Source: Cryptomeria japonica
Lineage: Eukaryota; Streptophyta; Pinopsida; Cupressales; Cupressaceae
Direction: 5' to 3'
NCBI RefSeq assembly: GCF_030272615.1
Contig: NC_081409.1
Location: 526,430,975 to 526,494,974, forward strand
DNA: 64,000 nucleotides
This document shows, in pieces, positions 11,851 through 23,626 of this stretch. Made by a program: the position numbers and the translations under genes. Position 1 is the stretch's first letter. Each line of letters begins with the position of its first letter. The notes under the pieces were generated by a model. The model worked only from the letters and a program-made list of their open reading frames with translations. It was not told where the DNA came from and made no database searches.

Positions 11851-12480
11851 AGGTCATATTGTCTCAAAAGATGGAGTGAGAATTGATCCAGAAAGGATTG
11901 CTGCTATTGATAAAATTGAAATCCCAAAAATTGTTAAAGCAATTCAATCTTTTTTTGGTCATATCAACTTTGTAAGAAGATTTGTTTCAAATTTCTCTGA
12001 AATCATAAAGCCTATTGCTAAAATTCTGAAAAAGGGTGCTGAAATAACATGGACTAATGAATCTCTTGAAGCCTTTGTAAATATAAAAAGAGACATCAAG
12101 GAAGCCCCTGTGTTAAAATCACCTGATTTCTCTAAACCTTTTCAAGTGTTTTCATTTGCCTCATTCCATACTATTGTTGTTGTCATGTTACAAAAGAATG
12201 GTGAGGGTCATGAACAACCAATGGAGTTTTTTAGCAAAACATTACAAGCATCCGAATTTAAATATGATTTAAATGAAAAACAAGCGTATGCTCTTGTGAA
12301 AGTTGTGAAATCTTTCAAACCCTATCTAGTTGGTGTCACCGTTATTTCTTATGTACCAAATGTTGTTGTTAAAGACATCTTCAGACAATCAGAAACTACT
12401 GGAAGGAGATGCAGATGGATAAACCAGATCCAAGAATTCAATATTGATCTACAAATCACAAAGTTGGTAAGAGGTCAGGG
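11851..12480 (+). pseudogene. GypB RT-linked RNase H, interrupted by X
   Basis: Connection plus RNase H domain of the gypsy polymerase. FFGHINFVRRFVSNFSEI (11950) is the typical RT connection, and WTNESLEAFVNIKRDI (12052) begins the RNase H. The catalytic strand usually reading LYTDAS is degenerate (FQVFSFAS at 12139), as seen in other gypsy lineages that carry an extra RNase H. The frame is open to 12480, where element X interrupts the RNase H to integrase linker; the reading continues at 32996. Confidence 0.8.
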
Positions 12481-12538
12481 TGTAATGCCCCGCCAGGAAC
12501 CCTAAAGGAAAAAAACACAACTAGGCAACTAAAGGGTG

Positions 12539-12540
<2 letters not shown>

Positions 12541-12576
<36 letters not shown>
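12541..12576. repeat. AT microsatellite
   Basis: A pure AT dinucleotide run of about 36 bp inside element X. It has no coding meaning and probably varies in length between individuals. Confidence 0.95.
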
Positions 12577-12579
<3 letters not shown>

Positions 12580-12982
12580 AAGGATTAAGTGCATTAATTA
12601 TCACATTGCACATTTATTAACACAACAGAAGTCTAAGACATGATTTCCTAAGGGTTACCAACGAAGATTAATTTGCCATACTAATAATAACATCAAGGTT
12701 AATCCAATTATCCATCTAGTTAGGAACTTAATTTCTTTTAATTAAAACATAATCATAAAGCTAAATTATCCATCTAATTAGGAACTTAATTGCTTTTAAT
12801 TAAAACATAATCATAAAACTAAATCCCACAATGAAATATTTAAAGTATTCCAATACATTTACGTTCCATGGTTCATTTACACATAAGAATAAAGATACTA
12901 AATTAACATACATTCAAATGAATTAATATTACAATAATCAATAATTACATGGCCTCCAATAATACAATTGAATACATAAGTT

Positions 12983-12987
12983 ATAAT
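12983..12987. other. Target site duplication of Y (left)
   Basis: ATAAT stands immediately before the TG of the 5' LTR. The same five bases stand immediately after the 3' LTR at 30812-30816. This proves that Y inserted as one unit into X. Confidence 0.95.
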
Positions 12988-13302
12988 TGTAGACACCTAA
13001 AAATGGTCAACGCTTGCGGGATCATACTTTAACATTTGCGCATTGCCTCATTTTAGGTTTTTGCATCGCATTAACATTTCTCCTATGTCACACACTTGGT
13101 TTTTATCATTTGCAAGCATCGATTCCTTCTTCTACATTCTTCATTCGTCTCGCTCTCAAATTTGGTCTTGTTGACAACACTATCCAGTCATGATTTTGAT
13201 CAATTTTATCCTATCGCATCAATGTGCGTGCTCATTTGTCATCATTTTGGACATCGTCAATCCTAATTAGGGTTTTGTCCTCTTATCAATCTTATCATCT
13301 GG

Positions 13303-13520
13303 CGATCGATTTGTCATCGATCGTTGTCATGTTCAATCTTGTCATCTTGCGATTGATTTGTCATCGATCATGGTCATTTTCAACCTTGTCATCTTGTAAT
13401 CTATTTTGTCATCGATCCTTGTCCTCTTTTCAATCTTGTCATTTTGTGATTAATTTGCCATCGATCATTGTCTGTCTCAATTATGTCAATTTGGATCAAT
13501 TTGTCATTGTTCCTCGTCAA
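13303..13520. repeat. 47-50-bp tandem repeat in Y LTR
   Basis: Four and a half diverged units, each carrying TTTGTCATCGATC followed by a C/T-rich stretch and CTTGTCATYTTG. The same array is at 29579-29796 in the 3' LTR. It lies in the U3 part, upstream of the TATA box, where repeated motifs often act as enhancers in LTRs; that role is an inference. Confidence 0.8.
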
Positions 13521-14177
13521 TTGGCACATTTATCAATCAAATCATTTATCAGCATTGGTCCTTTGTCAGTCAGAATCATGATCATAATCAAATCAACATC
13601 AATTATCTTTCATCAAGACCTAATTGTCGTTCTTGCATTGTTAATTCATCTTTTAGGGTTTCATGATTTAATCATTTAACCTTGTTTGTCATTTCTCTCT
13701 CTAGGATTAATAAATTATTTATTTATCCTAAGTCTTCTCATCACAATTAAATGATCATTTAATTGGCTAATTATTCCTCTTTTTGTGAATTAATTAATAA
13801 ATGACAAATTATTAATTAATTCACCTAATTTATCTTAATTCCTAATTTCATCATTCCTAATTTCTTATTTCCTCATTTTCTAATTTTCTAATTCCTATTT
13901 TCTATTTTTCTAATTTTCCTAATTCCTAATTTCAATTCTCTCCTATTTTTCTCCTAATTTCATGGGAATGACATAGAAATTTGTCATAATTTGTCATAAT
14001 TGACAATCAATCAATTCTTAACATAGAAATTTGTCATAAATTGTCATGAATTATCAATCAATCAAATTTTGCATAGAAAGTGCATAATTTGTCATAAATT
14101 GTCATAATTGACATTTTTGATTTACAATTTCTATTTGAATTGAATCATGCTAATTTGATCCATCTCTCCAATTTGTC

Positions 14178-14183
14178 TATAAA
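14178..14183 (+). promoter_or_regulatory. TATA box of Y LTR
   Basis: TATAAA in the context TTGTCTATAAATTGG, repeated at 30454-30459 in the 3' LTR. It lies about 350 bp before the LTR end and is the most likely core promoter for the genomic RNA of Y. Confidence 0.6.
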
Positions 14184-14540
14184 TTGGATGAATTTCTTCA
14201 ATCTAATCCCTAATCAGATTATTGAATTTCTAATCACTTTGTCAAATCACACTTTGAGTACTTTTGCACCAATATCTTATTTACTTGCTTTCATATCATG
14301 ATCATGCACTAGTAGGTGAGATCCACAACAAAATTATTTGGAGAAGAAAGAAGAACAATGGAGCCGCATGAAGGAAGCATTCAGATCTATATTTGGTTTG
14401 CATAATCTTTAGTTTTGAATGTTTCATTTTCATGTCTCTATTGAGTGTGTTAGGATAGATCATTGCATTTGAGCTTTCGTGATTGAGCTATTATTAATAT
14501 TACTTGCTTTGATGATTTCCAATTTCCTAGCTACATTAAT

Positions 14541-14558
14541 TGGTGAACCCGACGTGAA
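14541..14558 (+). other. Candidate primer binding site of Y
   Basis: TGGTGAACCCGACGTGAA begins five bases after the LTR end and starts with TGG, the complement of a tRNA CCA tail. It is not the initiator-methionine site TGGTATCAGAGC used by the Copia elements in this window. I cannot name the tRNA with confidence. Confidence 0.6.
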
Positions 14559-16598
14559 TCACTAACCATCTAACCCCTTAACTGTGTTTTTGAGTGCTTT
14601 TGAGTTGATTTGCAGGTCAAAAAAAATAAAAAATAGGGCAGTGCAGGGTTTTCTGGGGACTTTTGCGCCTGTGTGAGACAACCTGCGCCTGTATCAAGCA
14701 ACCTGCACCTGTGTTAAAGACATTTTGTGCCTGTGTCATGACTTCTGTGCCTGTGTAAAGTCCAGAAACAGAGGTAAAAATGCAGTGTTTTACTTGAAAA
14801 TTGTTTGTTTTGCATTCTATTTTCTGCTTGTTGGTTTTTGGTACTAATCCTCTGTGTAGAACCTTGGCATACGCATGACAAAGGCAATCAATGAAACTAC
14901 TAACACATTTTGCACAGGTTCGATAGTCAAAGACTAAGCGTATCAAACTTCTGACTGGGGTTTTGCAGGTTGCCTTGGATTACAACTAAACTTTGTGTTT
15001 GCAATTAATATTTTAGGCACCTAGTATGATTTCTAAATAGGTTGGAATGAATCTATGCTTGATTTGATTGTCGAGTTTGACATTGGAGTAGGAGAGTATT
15101 CTCTCATCATTCTTAGGGTGATCAGAAATCCAGATCTTCAATACCATGCTCATGTTTTTGATTGTGTGTCACCTTTAGAGGGCCTGCCTTCCCGACCATT
15201 TGCTTTTGCAAGCAAGTGATAATCGTGAGAAGGGAACAACCCAAAGTGAGTATGGATAGAATACCTTGGCATTCTAACTCACTATAAACAAATACCTGAT
15301 GGGCGAAAGCTTTGAAGGAAGGGTTACGTGGGAATTGCAGTTACTTGGGAAGTGATGACCCTTGAACTCTTTCTCATATCAACATCTAAGTAGGAACTCA
15401 CGGTCTAAATCGTGCTTGCGCGACTACATTTGTTTGGTATCTTGGTGGGCTTAATGTCTCAATCACGCTTGCATGACACCAAGGAGTAACGCTTAACAGA
15501 AATCCTGACTAAACACTTTGTATTTAGAGGCCAAAAGTCCTTCTATTTGCTTGAGAAGGACAAGTTTGGATACCTGGAAGAGATACTAAGTTCGCCATGG
15601 GGAGATTTCCATGGGGACTGATGCTTGGCTGCCCTGAGAAGTGAGTGCCATGGAGGGGAGCCCGTGGGGTCAAGCATCTATGTATTCTCCTTGAATCCCA
15701 TAATGAGTCTACCTCTCAAGTACCTAATGTCCTTGCCTACCATAAGAAATGTGGGAATGAGCATGATTGTCTTGAGTCTAAGTTAAAATATCTTGTATTC
15801 TTTGCTTGTCAAAAGTTGAATTGCATCTCATTTCAAGAACAAGGCAAATTGATTCAAAACAAGGTTAAACATAAGAGCATTTCATCCAACAAACTTCAAA
15901 ACACCTTCAAACATGGTTATCAAACATTGTTCAAAAACTTGTCTCAACATGCATGTCACTTACATTTAGGTTCATCCTAGGTTGCATTTTGCAAAGTTCA
16001 TTGTCAACTACCAAGGTTAGGTTTCACCTAAGTCATACTCCTTTGCATATCAATAAGGGTCATCCATTTGCATATGTCCTCTTGCATTAAGGTCATACCA
16101 TTGTCATACATTGCATACCCTAGGTCTCTTCATTAAGCTTAGGTCATTTTCATATCATATTAGGGTCACTTGCATATTAATTGTCCCTTTGCATATAGTC
16201 TCAAAAACTAGGTTTTGTCATACTTGAGTAATCCAAATCTTTGATAAACCCTAAGTCATTGTTAAGAAGTCTAGACCTTATCAAACCTTTTCTTTTTATG
16301 TCATTATTGTCATTTGGTCAAACCTAGCTTAGTATCCAAGCATATAGGGGAGACTTTGTCATTTGTCCTTTTGTCACTTGGTCCTTTTCTCCTTTGAGGT
16401 CTAGACATCATTTCAATTTCCTAAGGGTCTCTTTTTAGATTTGCATTCCAAAAAGTTTGTCAAAATCTTGAAAAACAACCAAAGAAATAGGTTGCATTCT
16501 TGCCATAGATTGCATTCGCATTCACTTAGCTTGCATTTAGTTGCATATCATATATTGTCTTTGAAAAATTCCAAAAATATTGCATTTGCATAAGTGAC
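14559..16598 (+). other. Leader of Y between primer site and gag
   Basis: About 2 kb without convincing coding potential. It contains a short direct-repeat cluster (14662-14760) and many copies of short CATT and TTGCAT words from 15960 to 16590. Open frames here are short and lack protein-like composition. Packaging or translation-control signals would be expected in such a leader, but none can be pinpointed. Confidence 0.6.
14662..14760. repeat. Short repeat cluster CCTGYRCCTGTGT
   Basis: Five spaced units read like TTGCGCCTGTGTGAGACA, CCTGCGCCTGTATCAAGCA, CCTGCACCTGTGTTAAAG, TGTGCCTGTGTCATGAC and TGTGCCTGTGTAAAG. The same words recur, partly in inverted orientation, at 28622-28722 near the 3' LTR of the same element. 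Confidence 0.75.
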
Positions 16599-19330
16599 AT
16601 GCCTATTGAAACAAGATCAAAATCTAAAAAGATGGGTGAACCAACGTATCAAACCATTGACAACATATCAAATTCACAATTTCAAACCAGTCAAACAGTA
16701 CAAATTGAAGGTTCATCAAACACATCACTACCACCATATGGAATGGTTCAACTTGGACCACCACCATTATATGAACCAGTGTTTGTACCTATGAAACCAG
16801 GACATGGGAGTGTTCCACCAACTCTAGAGGAAATGCACCTTTCAATTGGAATCAACCAAACTTGCAACATGAAATACAAACATTGTATGAAGAACAAACC
16901 CTCTCACAAGGATTTGGTTCAGATCAAGGCATTCACCAAGAAACGAATCCAAATGTCCAACCAGATTCTTCATCAGATTCCGATGCTTTTGATGATGTTG
17001 ACATGTTCCTTCAAGATCCAAAGATAACAAAAAAGATGGATAAGTTCCTGAACAAGGTCTTTAAGATGTTTCCACAAAAGTATCTTAACATGATGAGTAA
17101 TGTGACCTCTTCAAGTGAACAAATCAATGTGCAAAAACAACAAGGCGGTGAGTTGTTAAGTTTCTCTCCGCATCCAAATGAAGAAAATGTGCAACCCGAA
17201 ACTCAGCCTACCTTGATGAGTAAATGTGCTTCAAAGGCATTGACAGTGACTATTCCTCAAAAGTCACCATTTGAGACAATAAATAATCCATTATTCAACA
17301 CAACACCTATAACACAAGATCAAATAAAGCCCACGCAAATATTGACAATTATCCCTCAACAAGAAGTAGTTCCTTATATGCATAAAATGGGATCAAAATC
17401 TAAAATGCAAGAGAGCTTCACAACTGGAATGCCTGATATCACCAATGTCCAAAACAATTCCATGATGCAACAAAGTTCTTATGTCCCGTTAAGTTCAATA
17501 TATTTGCCAAACACTATTGCAACAAATCCTTCGATAATGGTGACACAAAGAGCTACGGATAGTGGTTTGCACCAACACCAACTATTGCAACAATTGAGTA
17601 ATACACAAAAGGTACAATTGAATGTGCAAACAAGCAATGTGCAACAACAACAATTTCGCATTCGACAACAAATTGCAGCACCTTCAGCACCATTACAAGT
17701 TAATGCAAACTTGCAACCATCACAATGGATTGGACAAACAACACAGCAAGTTAATGCAAGTGCTATACCCCATCTTAAGGAGAAGCAATGAAAACCACCT
17801 AAACAAAGTTTTTTACAAATGATGGGATACACACCGTGACAACAATTGGCACAAAGTCAACAAATTCTGATTCGTCAGCCTCAACACCAACATGTGCCTC
17901 AATATGTGCCAAGGCAAACAAGCTATCCTACTTCACAACCACAATTGGCGCCTATGCAGTATCAACAACATACTCAATTGCAATATCAACCTAGGCTACA
18001 AGAAGCACAACAACAAGGTCGATATCAAGGCATAGCACAACCACAACAACAAGAGATGTACCAAGAACATTATATGCCAGAGACACCAAAAATGGCCATT
18101 TCAGAGTACCAACAACCGATCGGAAATACGATGTATCGACAAAGAGTACCCACAGGGATTAATGATGGACCTCCAAAATCTGATACAATTGCGCAACAAC
18201 TTGAGAAGTCGCAATGAAAAGTTGACGCATTAGAAACTAAAGGAACAAAGAAGTTGTATACAGATCAAGATTTATGTCCTAATCCATTTGACAAGAGTGT
18301 ATACATGCCTCCATTCCCTAAACATTTTGAGGCACCTAATTTTGAGAAATATAAAGGGAATGGCAATCCAAAAGATCACATTCGAGCATTTTTCGTGGCA
18401 TGTACTAAAGTGAGTTATGAGGAAACATATTTAATGTGCTTATTTGCATGAAGTCTCACGAGACAAGCCATGGATTGGTATTCACATCTACCAGGAAATA
18501 TAAAGACTTGGTCGAAATTGGCTCAAAAGTTTCTATCTCATTTCACGTTCAACATCAACAGTGACGTGACCATGTCAGATTTATGCAACACCAAGCAAAA
18601 GCAAGGTGAACCATTAGTGACTTTCTTGCAACGATGGCAAAGCTTGTATAGTCGTTCTTCCCTAGATATACCTGAAGAACAACAAGTGAATCTATTTATC
18701 CAAAATTTGGTCCCAGAAATGATGTATGAACTAAAACTGAAAAGTCCCAGTACTATTGAGAAACTCATTAAGAAAGGAATGAGCATTTAAATGGCTCTTG
18801 TAGCTAAAGGAATTATCAAGCTCAATAAAGATAGTGACAACACAAATTATTCAGGGGATAGAAATAGATTTTGGTATAAAAATAAGATTGTCACTAATGA
18901 TGGTGTTGTTGATGCAAGAGCGGTGAATGCAAATCAACCCCCATTCACAATCAAGAAATTGAGTGTTCCTAATATGTCAACTATGGAACAAAATCAAACA
19001 CCAATGAGAAATGTTACTCAACAACCACAATACCAATAGCATGCTCAACAATACACTCAACAGTATAATCAACAACAAGGTCAGCAACAAAATCAGCAAT
19101 GCAAACCTTTCCGATCAAGGGATGGGCCTCCTCGGCAATTTACACCATTGGGAGAGCCTATTGAGTCGGTAATGAAACAATTAATACAAGCAAAATTTAT
19201 TAAGCTACCAGATATCAAGGTAGAACCAGTGGTAAAACCGCATTAGTGGAATGATAATGCATACTGTGAGTATCATCAGTCCAAAGGACATAAAACTGCA
19301 TCATGTTTTCAATTGAAACATATGTTTCAA
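16599..19330 (+). pseudogene. gag: Y gag
   Basis: Gag of a Tat-like gypsy element. The ATG at 16599 opens with MPIETRSKSKKMGEP, and a single indel around 16830-16845 shifts the reading into the frame used by all the rest of gag-pol. A long low-complexity part follows, rich in Gln, Asn and Pro (about 17100-18220). The capsid domain comes next, recognised from PPFPKHFEAPNFEKYKGNG (18305), QAMDWYSHLPGNIKTWSKL (18464) and LVTFLQRWQSLYSRSS (18614). Last is a zinc-knuckle-like CEYHQSKGHKTASC (19267-19308). Stops at 17789, 17837, 18215, 18449, 18788, 19037 and 19244 interrupt it. The Gln-rich stretch is CAA-rich, so it is also a DNA-level repeat. Confidence 0.85.
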
Positions 19331-20335
19331 GATTTATTAGAGCAAGGAGTAATTGAGGTAGATCCACCCCATGTGACCTCTAACATTGATCATACTATTT
19401 TCAAAACTCCTTTGCTAGATCATGACAAAGGTAAAGCGTCCTCTTCCAACTCTGCCCAAACAGCAAATTATGCGAATACTGGTTATAACAATGTCATCAA
19501 TTGTTTCAGAGTGTCAAATGAGTATGTTTCCACCCTAAGAATAAAGGGACAAGATCCCTCTTGCATGGTCAAAACTCATCGATCTAAAATAGTCCTGAAA
19601 GGAGCTCTTGCAGCTCCTTCCAAACCAACTCCTGCAAGCCAGTATAATCTCTTGGATCATCTAGGAAAGACACCTGCACAAATATCCATCCTTGAGTTAT
19701 TGAAAATGTCTCCCATGCATCGTGTAGTCCTGGATAAAGCTTTAATTGAGTCCACTGTCCCGACAGATATTGATGTTGACCAGTTTCAAACCCGGATTGG
19801 ACATCTAGCTATTTCCCAAAATGTCGCATTTTCTGATAATGATATCTCACCTGATAAGCTCCCTCATAATGATCCTTTGCACCTTGAAGTCTTTGTCCAT
19901 AATTGCAAAATCCGATGAGTCTTGATAGATGGCGGAGCGGGTCTTAATATTTGTACCTTGAGAGTGGTCATTGGCCTTGGATATACAGAAAATGATATTG
20001 ATGCTTCCAGAAGAATAACAATAAAAGCATATGATGATGCTGAGCACCCATCCAAAGGGATAATTACATTGCCTATCAGAGTCGGTCCAGTGACAGAAAA
20101 CACTTTTTTGCAGGTCTTGGACCTCGATCTCCCTTACAATATGATTCTTGGCCGTCCATGGATCCATGCAATGAAAGCAGTTCCATCCACTTATCATCAA
20201 TGTTTAAAATATCCTTACAATGGAACTGAGATAACAATTCCAGGAGATCCTCATCCATTTCAATTTTGTGCTACTCTAAAGGATACCCCTCAACAGCAAG
20301 TCCTAGTCAATAGAGAGGCCAATTCACATAGTTAA
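19331..20335 (+). pseudogene. Y aspartic protease region
   Basis: Linker and retropepsin domain, in the same frame as gag. A conserved pre-protease stretch typical of this lineage reads around ISILELLKMSPMHRVVLDKA (19679). The active-site strand is VLIDGGAGLNICTL at 19919-19960. DGG in place of DSG is common in plant Tat proteases, as I recall, so it need not be a defect. LPYNMILGRPWIHAMKAVP (20132) is the matching C-terminal block. Stops at 19916, directly before the active site, and at 20333 break it. Confidence 0.85.
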
Positions 20336-20773
20336 GTGGATCCTAATGAATTGTTAGATGTTGTCAAAGGAAAATCGAAGATACAAGACCAAGGATGCGG
20401 AGAATATTCAATGGATCAAACATTCCTCATTGAGAATTTACCAATATCTCCAAAATCATATGGCAAACCGCATTTATTGCAAAAGGAACCTAAGGTGGTT
20501 ATTCAATATCAGCCTCCCACCACATTTACAAGATGGGGTGAACTTGACAAAGAAACTTTAGATGATGATGTCATAGATTGGCTTTACAAAGATCCAATTG
20601 AGACCCCACCTATCAGGTTGCCAATGGAACGGTACGGCAAAGGATTTACTATGCTGCAAAAGAAAGGATATGATGATTGCAGTGGCTTAGGCCTGAACAA
20701 TAATGGAAGGCTAGAACCTATTATACCCAAGATGCGACCTCCAACTTTAGGGTTAGGTTTTGTACCATTATGA
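20336..20773 (+). pseudogene. Y G-patch domain between protease and RT
   Basis: Same frame as protease and RT. The end (20627-20770) reads RYGKGFTMLQKKGYDDCSG, then LGLNNNGRLEPI and TLGLGF, which is the glycine pattern of a G-patch: an aromatic residue and Gly at the start, GLG in the middle, a basic/Gln-Gly turn, and a late GLGF. G-patches bind helicases or nucleic acid. Betaretroviruses carry one at the end of protease. In this element it would be released from, or stay joined to, the protease-RT part of Pol. The rest (20336-20620) is a linker around QPPTTFTRWGELDKETLDDD with no known motif. A TGA at 20771 ends it. Confidence 0.8.
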
Positions 20774-21560
20774 ATTGGATCCTCATCTACCAAAGTGACT
20801 ACGTGTAAAAAAGGGCATGACTCTGATGATGAAATAACACCTGAGGATACCCAACCCGAAACTGATTCCAATGAATGGGAGTGGAGTTCTTTTTCTTCTA
20901 GCTCCTATGCCCTCGACAATATTTTCATTGACCCTGATAATTTGCCTATGGAAGACAAACATGAAATAACTCCTCTTCCTAAAACATGCCCTCATGCTTG
21001 GATAGAGTCATTCTGGGATCCAAGCTCCGAATCAGATACAAGTAGTTCAGATAGTGACACCACAGACATTTACATCTTTACCATATCAGCCCTTTCTCTC
21101 CTTACAACCGATGATGACATGCCCCTCATCTATCCCCAGCTTATCCAACATGACCAACAAGAACCACTCACATTGGACTGTTTTCAAAATGATGAAGCCA
21201 TTGCAGAATTCCTTGGACTACGGGAAGGCATGCCACAAGGTGATCATAAGGAAGGATTTGCTATCAATTTGGATTCCACAACATCTTTTGGGGAGTCAAC
21301 TCCCTCTTCTAGTCATCAAAATGAAAAAAGAAAAGAAAAAGTAAAAAATCAAAAGAATAGATCTTTGAGTGAAAACTGTAAGGCACTCTCTGATCATACA
21401 AAAGTAAAAACAAAAGACGTACCTGTGGGTGAAAACCTCTCTGAGGTGCCCAAAGGTGGAAGAGTGGACATACCCCTATCAATTCAGGACAAATCAACAT
21501 TGCTTGTGGAAATGACCGAGGAAATAAATTTGGCTACACCTGACAACCCTAAGGTCATTC
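20774..21560 (+). pseudogene. Y acidic linker between G-patch and RT
   Basis: This stays in the gag-pol frame and has no stop up to 21722. It is rich in Asp, Ser and Glu (for example the serine/aspartate run near 21010-21060) and then Lys-rich (21320-21360). No catalytic motif is visible. It probably is a flexible spacer of the polyprotein. Confidence 0.6.
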
Positions 21561-22440
21561 ATTTTGCTGCTTCTCTATCAAACCAGGAAAAGATAGATTT
21601 TGTCAATTTCTTTCTTGAGAAGAAGATCAGCTTTGCATGGTCCTATGCAGATATGCCTGGCCTCGATCTAGAATTAGTCCTTCATCATTTGCCATTGAAA
21701 GCCGATGCCAAGCCTGTCAAATAAAAACTTCGAAAGATGCATCCCCAGGTGGCTCTTTTGGTCAAGGTGGAACTGAAAAAATTACTGGATGTGGGCTTCA
21801 TTAGACCCATTGATTATGCAGACTGGATTTGAAATGTAGTACCAGTTAGCAAAGTAACTGGGGGCATTAGAATCTGTACAGATTTTAGGGATCTCAATAA
21901 AGCATGCCCTAAGGATGATTTTCCATTGCCGAATATTGACATCATAGTGGACATGACTGCTGGATATGAGATGCTTTCATTGATGGATGGTTTCTCCTGC
22001 TATAACCAAATTCGCATTGCTCCTGAAGATCAATATAAGATAGCATTCACCTATGTGTGGGGTACCTACTGTTGGAATGTGATGCCCTTCGGTCTTAAAA
22101 ATGCAGGCGCAACATATCAAAGAGCAATGACGACATTTTTTCATGATTTCATGCATACTTTGATGGAGGACTATGTTGATGACTTGTTATGCAAATCTAT
22201 CACAAGAGATAGTCATTTAGCCATCCTGGGCCTAATCGTTGACCGAATGGAGACCTACAAGCTCAGACTCAATCCAAAGAAGTGTGTCTTTGGTGTTACA
22301 ACTGGCAAGTTACTAGGGTACATTGTTTCTCACAGAGGCATTGAGGTCGACCCTGCCAAGGTTAAAGCAATAATGGATATGCCTCCTCCTTCTAATCTCC
22401 ATCAATAACGCAGTCTACAAGGAAAGTTCCAGTCAATCTA
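21561..22440 (+). pseudogene. Y reverse transcriptase
   Basis: Gypsy reverse transcriptase in the gag-pol frame. Blocks: FAWSYADMPGLDLELVLHHL (21633), PVSKVTGGIRICTDFRDLNK (21842), EMLSLMDGFSCYNQIRIAPE (21969), MPFGLKNAGATYQRAM (22082), active-site YVDD (22172-22183), and LRLNPKKCVFGVTTGKLLGY (22262). All catalytic residues are present. The defects are three stops: TAA at 21722, TGA at 21830 and TAA at 22406. The first matches a C-to-T change of CAA by comparison with the usual residue. Confidence 0.93.
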
Positions 22441-23030
22441 CTGCTTCATAGCTCAGTTGGCCGACAAATGTCATCCATTCCAGCATCTACTGCATAAAGG
22501 TGTCACTTTTAAATGGACTGAGCAATGTCAATCAGCCTTTCAAGCTCTCAAAGAATATTTGTTGTCGCCGCCTATCCTAATGCCTCCTATAGAAGGAAAG
22601 CCATTTTTAATGTATATTTCTGCAACTGAAATGGCATTAGGAGTTCTCTTGGCCCAACAAGATGAGAATGGCAAAGAGCGAGCTATTTATTATATCAGCC
22701 AGACACTGGTAGGTTATGAGCTAAATTATTCAACTATTGAAAGGGCATGCTTAGCAGTGGTATTTGCAACACAAAAGCTTCGACATTATATGTTAAGCCA
22801 CCAAACATTGTTGGTTGCAAAAATTGATCCCTTAAAATAATTGCTTAGTCGAGCAGCTTTGACGGGTCGCCTAGCAAAGTGGGTCATGATTCTCAGTGAA
22901 TTTGACATTGAGTATATGGAGCGAAAGGTGATAAAAGGACAAGTCATAGCAGATCAACTTGCAAAGGCTCCTATTTCTGATGATCATCCCATATTGACCG
23001 ATTTTCCAGATGAATCAGTCTTTACTCTTA
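22441..23030 (+). pseudogene. Y RT-linked RNase H (degenerate)
   Basis: RNase H domain after RT. FKWTEQCQSAFQALKEYL (22508) and AIYYISQTLVGYELNYSTIE (22682) are typical. The first catalytic strand reads FLMYISATEMALGVLL, without the usual Asp, as expected in lineages where an extra RNase H has taken over the activity. Stop TAA at 22838. GRLAKWVMILSEFDIEY (22865) is the usual end of the domain. Confidence 0.88.
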
Positions 23031-23626
23031 CATCTTCTAATGAATGGAAGTTATACTTTGATGGATCCCATACCAAGTTTGGGTCTGAAGCCGGCATCTT
23101 GTTCGTCACCCCTCAAGGTGATGCTATTCCCAAGTCCTACAGGATAACTTTTCATTGTACCAGCAACATTGCAGAGTATGAAGCACTAGTTACAGGACTC
23201 CGAGTAGCAGTCCACTGGAACATCACGCATTTGCAAGTCTATGGAGATTCTCAATTAGTCATCCGACAAGTGAATGATGACTACAAAACAAAAGATGAAA
23301 AGCTTATTCCTTATAAGCATATGGTAGATTTCTTCAAGACCAAATTCACGACTATCCATTTCAATCAAGTTCTGAGAATGCAAAACAAGTCGGCAGATGC
23401 GATGGCTACGATCGCCTCCATGTTGAATATGCCCCACAATATGGACAAATGTGAATTTTTAGTCGAGCAATTGCCGGTTCCCTCTTTTGACATTCCAACA
23501 ACAGATGTGATGTGCGTTCTTGTTGGTCCCAACTCCCCATGGTACAATGATGTATATCAATATTTGAAATCTCAAACCTTACCACCCAACCTTTCCGCTA
23601 ACCAACGCCGAGCCTTTATCCAATAG
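23031..23626 (+). pseudogene. Y additional RNase H (aRNH)
   Basis: Second RNase H with all four acidic positions visible: LYFDGSHTKFGSEAGIL (Asp, 23051), NIAEYEALVTGLRVA (Glu, 23165), LQVYGDSQLVIRQVN (Asp, 23231) and NKSADAMATIASML (Asp, 23384). It would remove RNA from the RNA-DNA hybrid and process primers. It lies between the RT-linked RNase H and integrase, the classical Tat arrangement and opposite to GypB in the same window. A linker with a TAG at 23624 follows. Confidence 0.9.

Larger units (their letters stand above)
12988..14535 (+). repeat. 5' LTR of Y
   Basis: 1548 bp, TGTAGACACC to CTAGCTACA, matched base for base in length by 29264-30811. By eye about 16 substitutions separate the two, 15 of them transitions, so identity is about 99%. 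It contains a 47-50-bp tandem repeat (13303-13520), a second direct repeat built on ATAGAAATTTGTCATA (13969-14115) and a TATAAA box at 14178. A 151-codon open frame inside it is a by-product of the repeat and not a gene. Confidence 0.97.

Noticed and set aside
13303-13520. CRISPR-like spaced repeats
   Set aside because: Units are diverged and contiguous, lack unique spacers, and lie in a plant LTR.
13224-13679. 151-codon open frame in the Y LTR, almost the same at 29500-29955
   Set aside because: It lies in the tandem repeat of the LTR and is kept only because the two LTRs are 99% identical. Composition is repetitive and it does not look like a protein.
14617-14946. 109-codon minus-strand frame in the Y leader
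   Set aside because: Crosses the short repeat cluster and has no protein motif.
17479-17832. Cys-rich minus-strand frame
   Set aside because: Complement of the Gln-rich CAA repeats in the Y gag.
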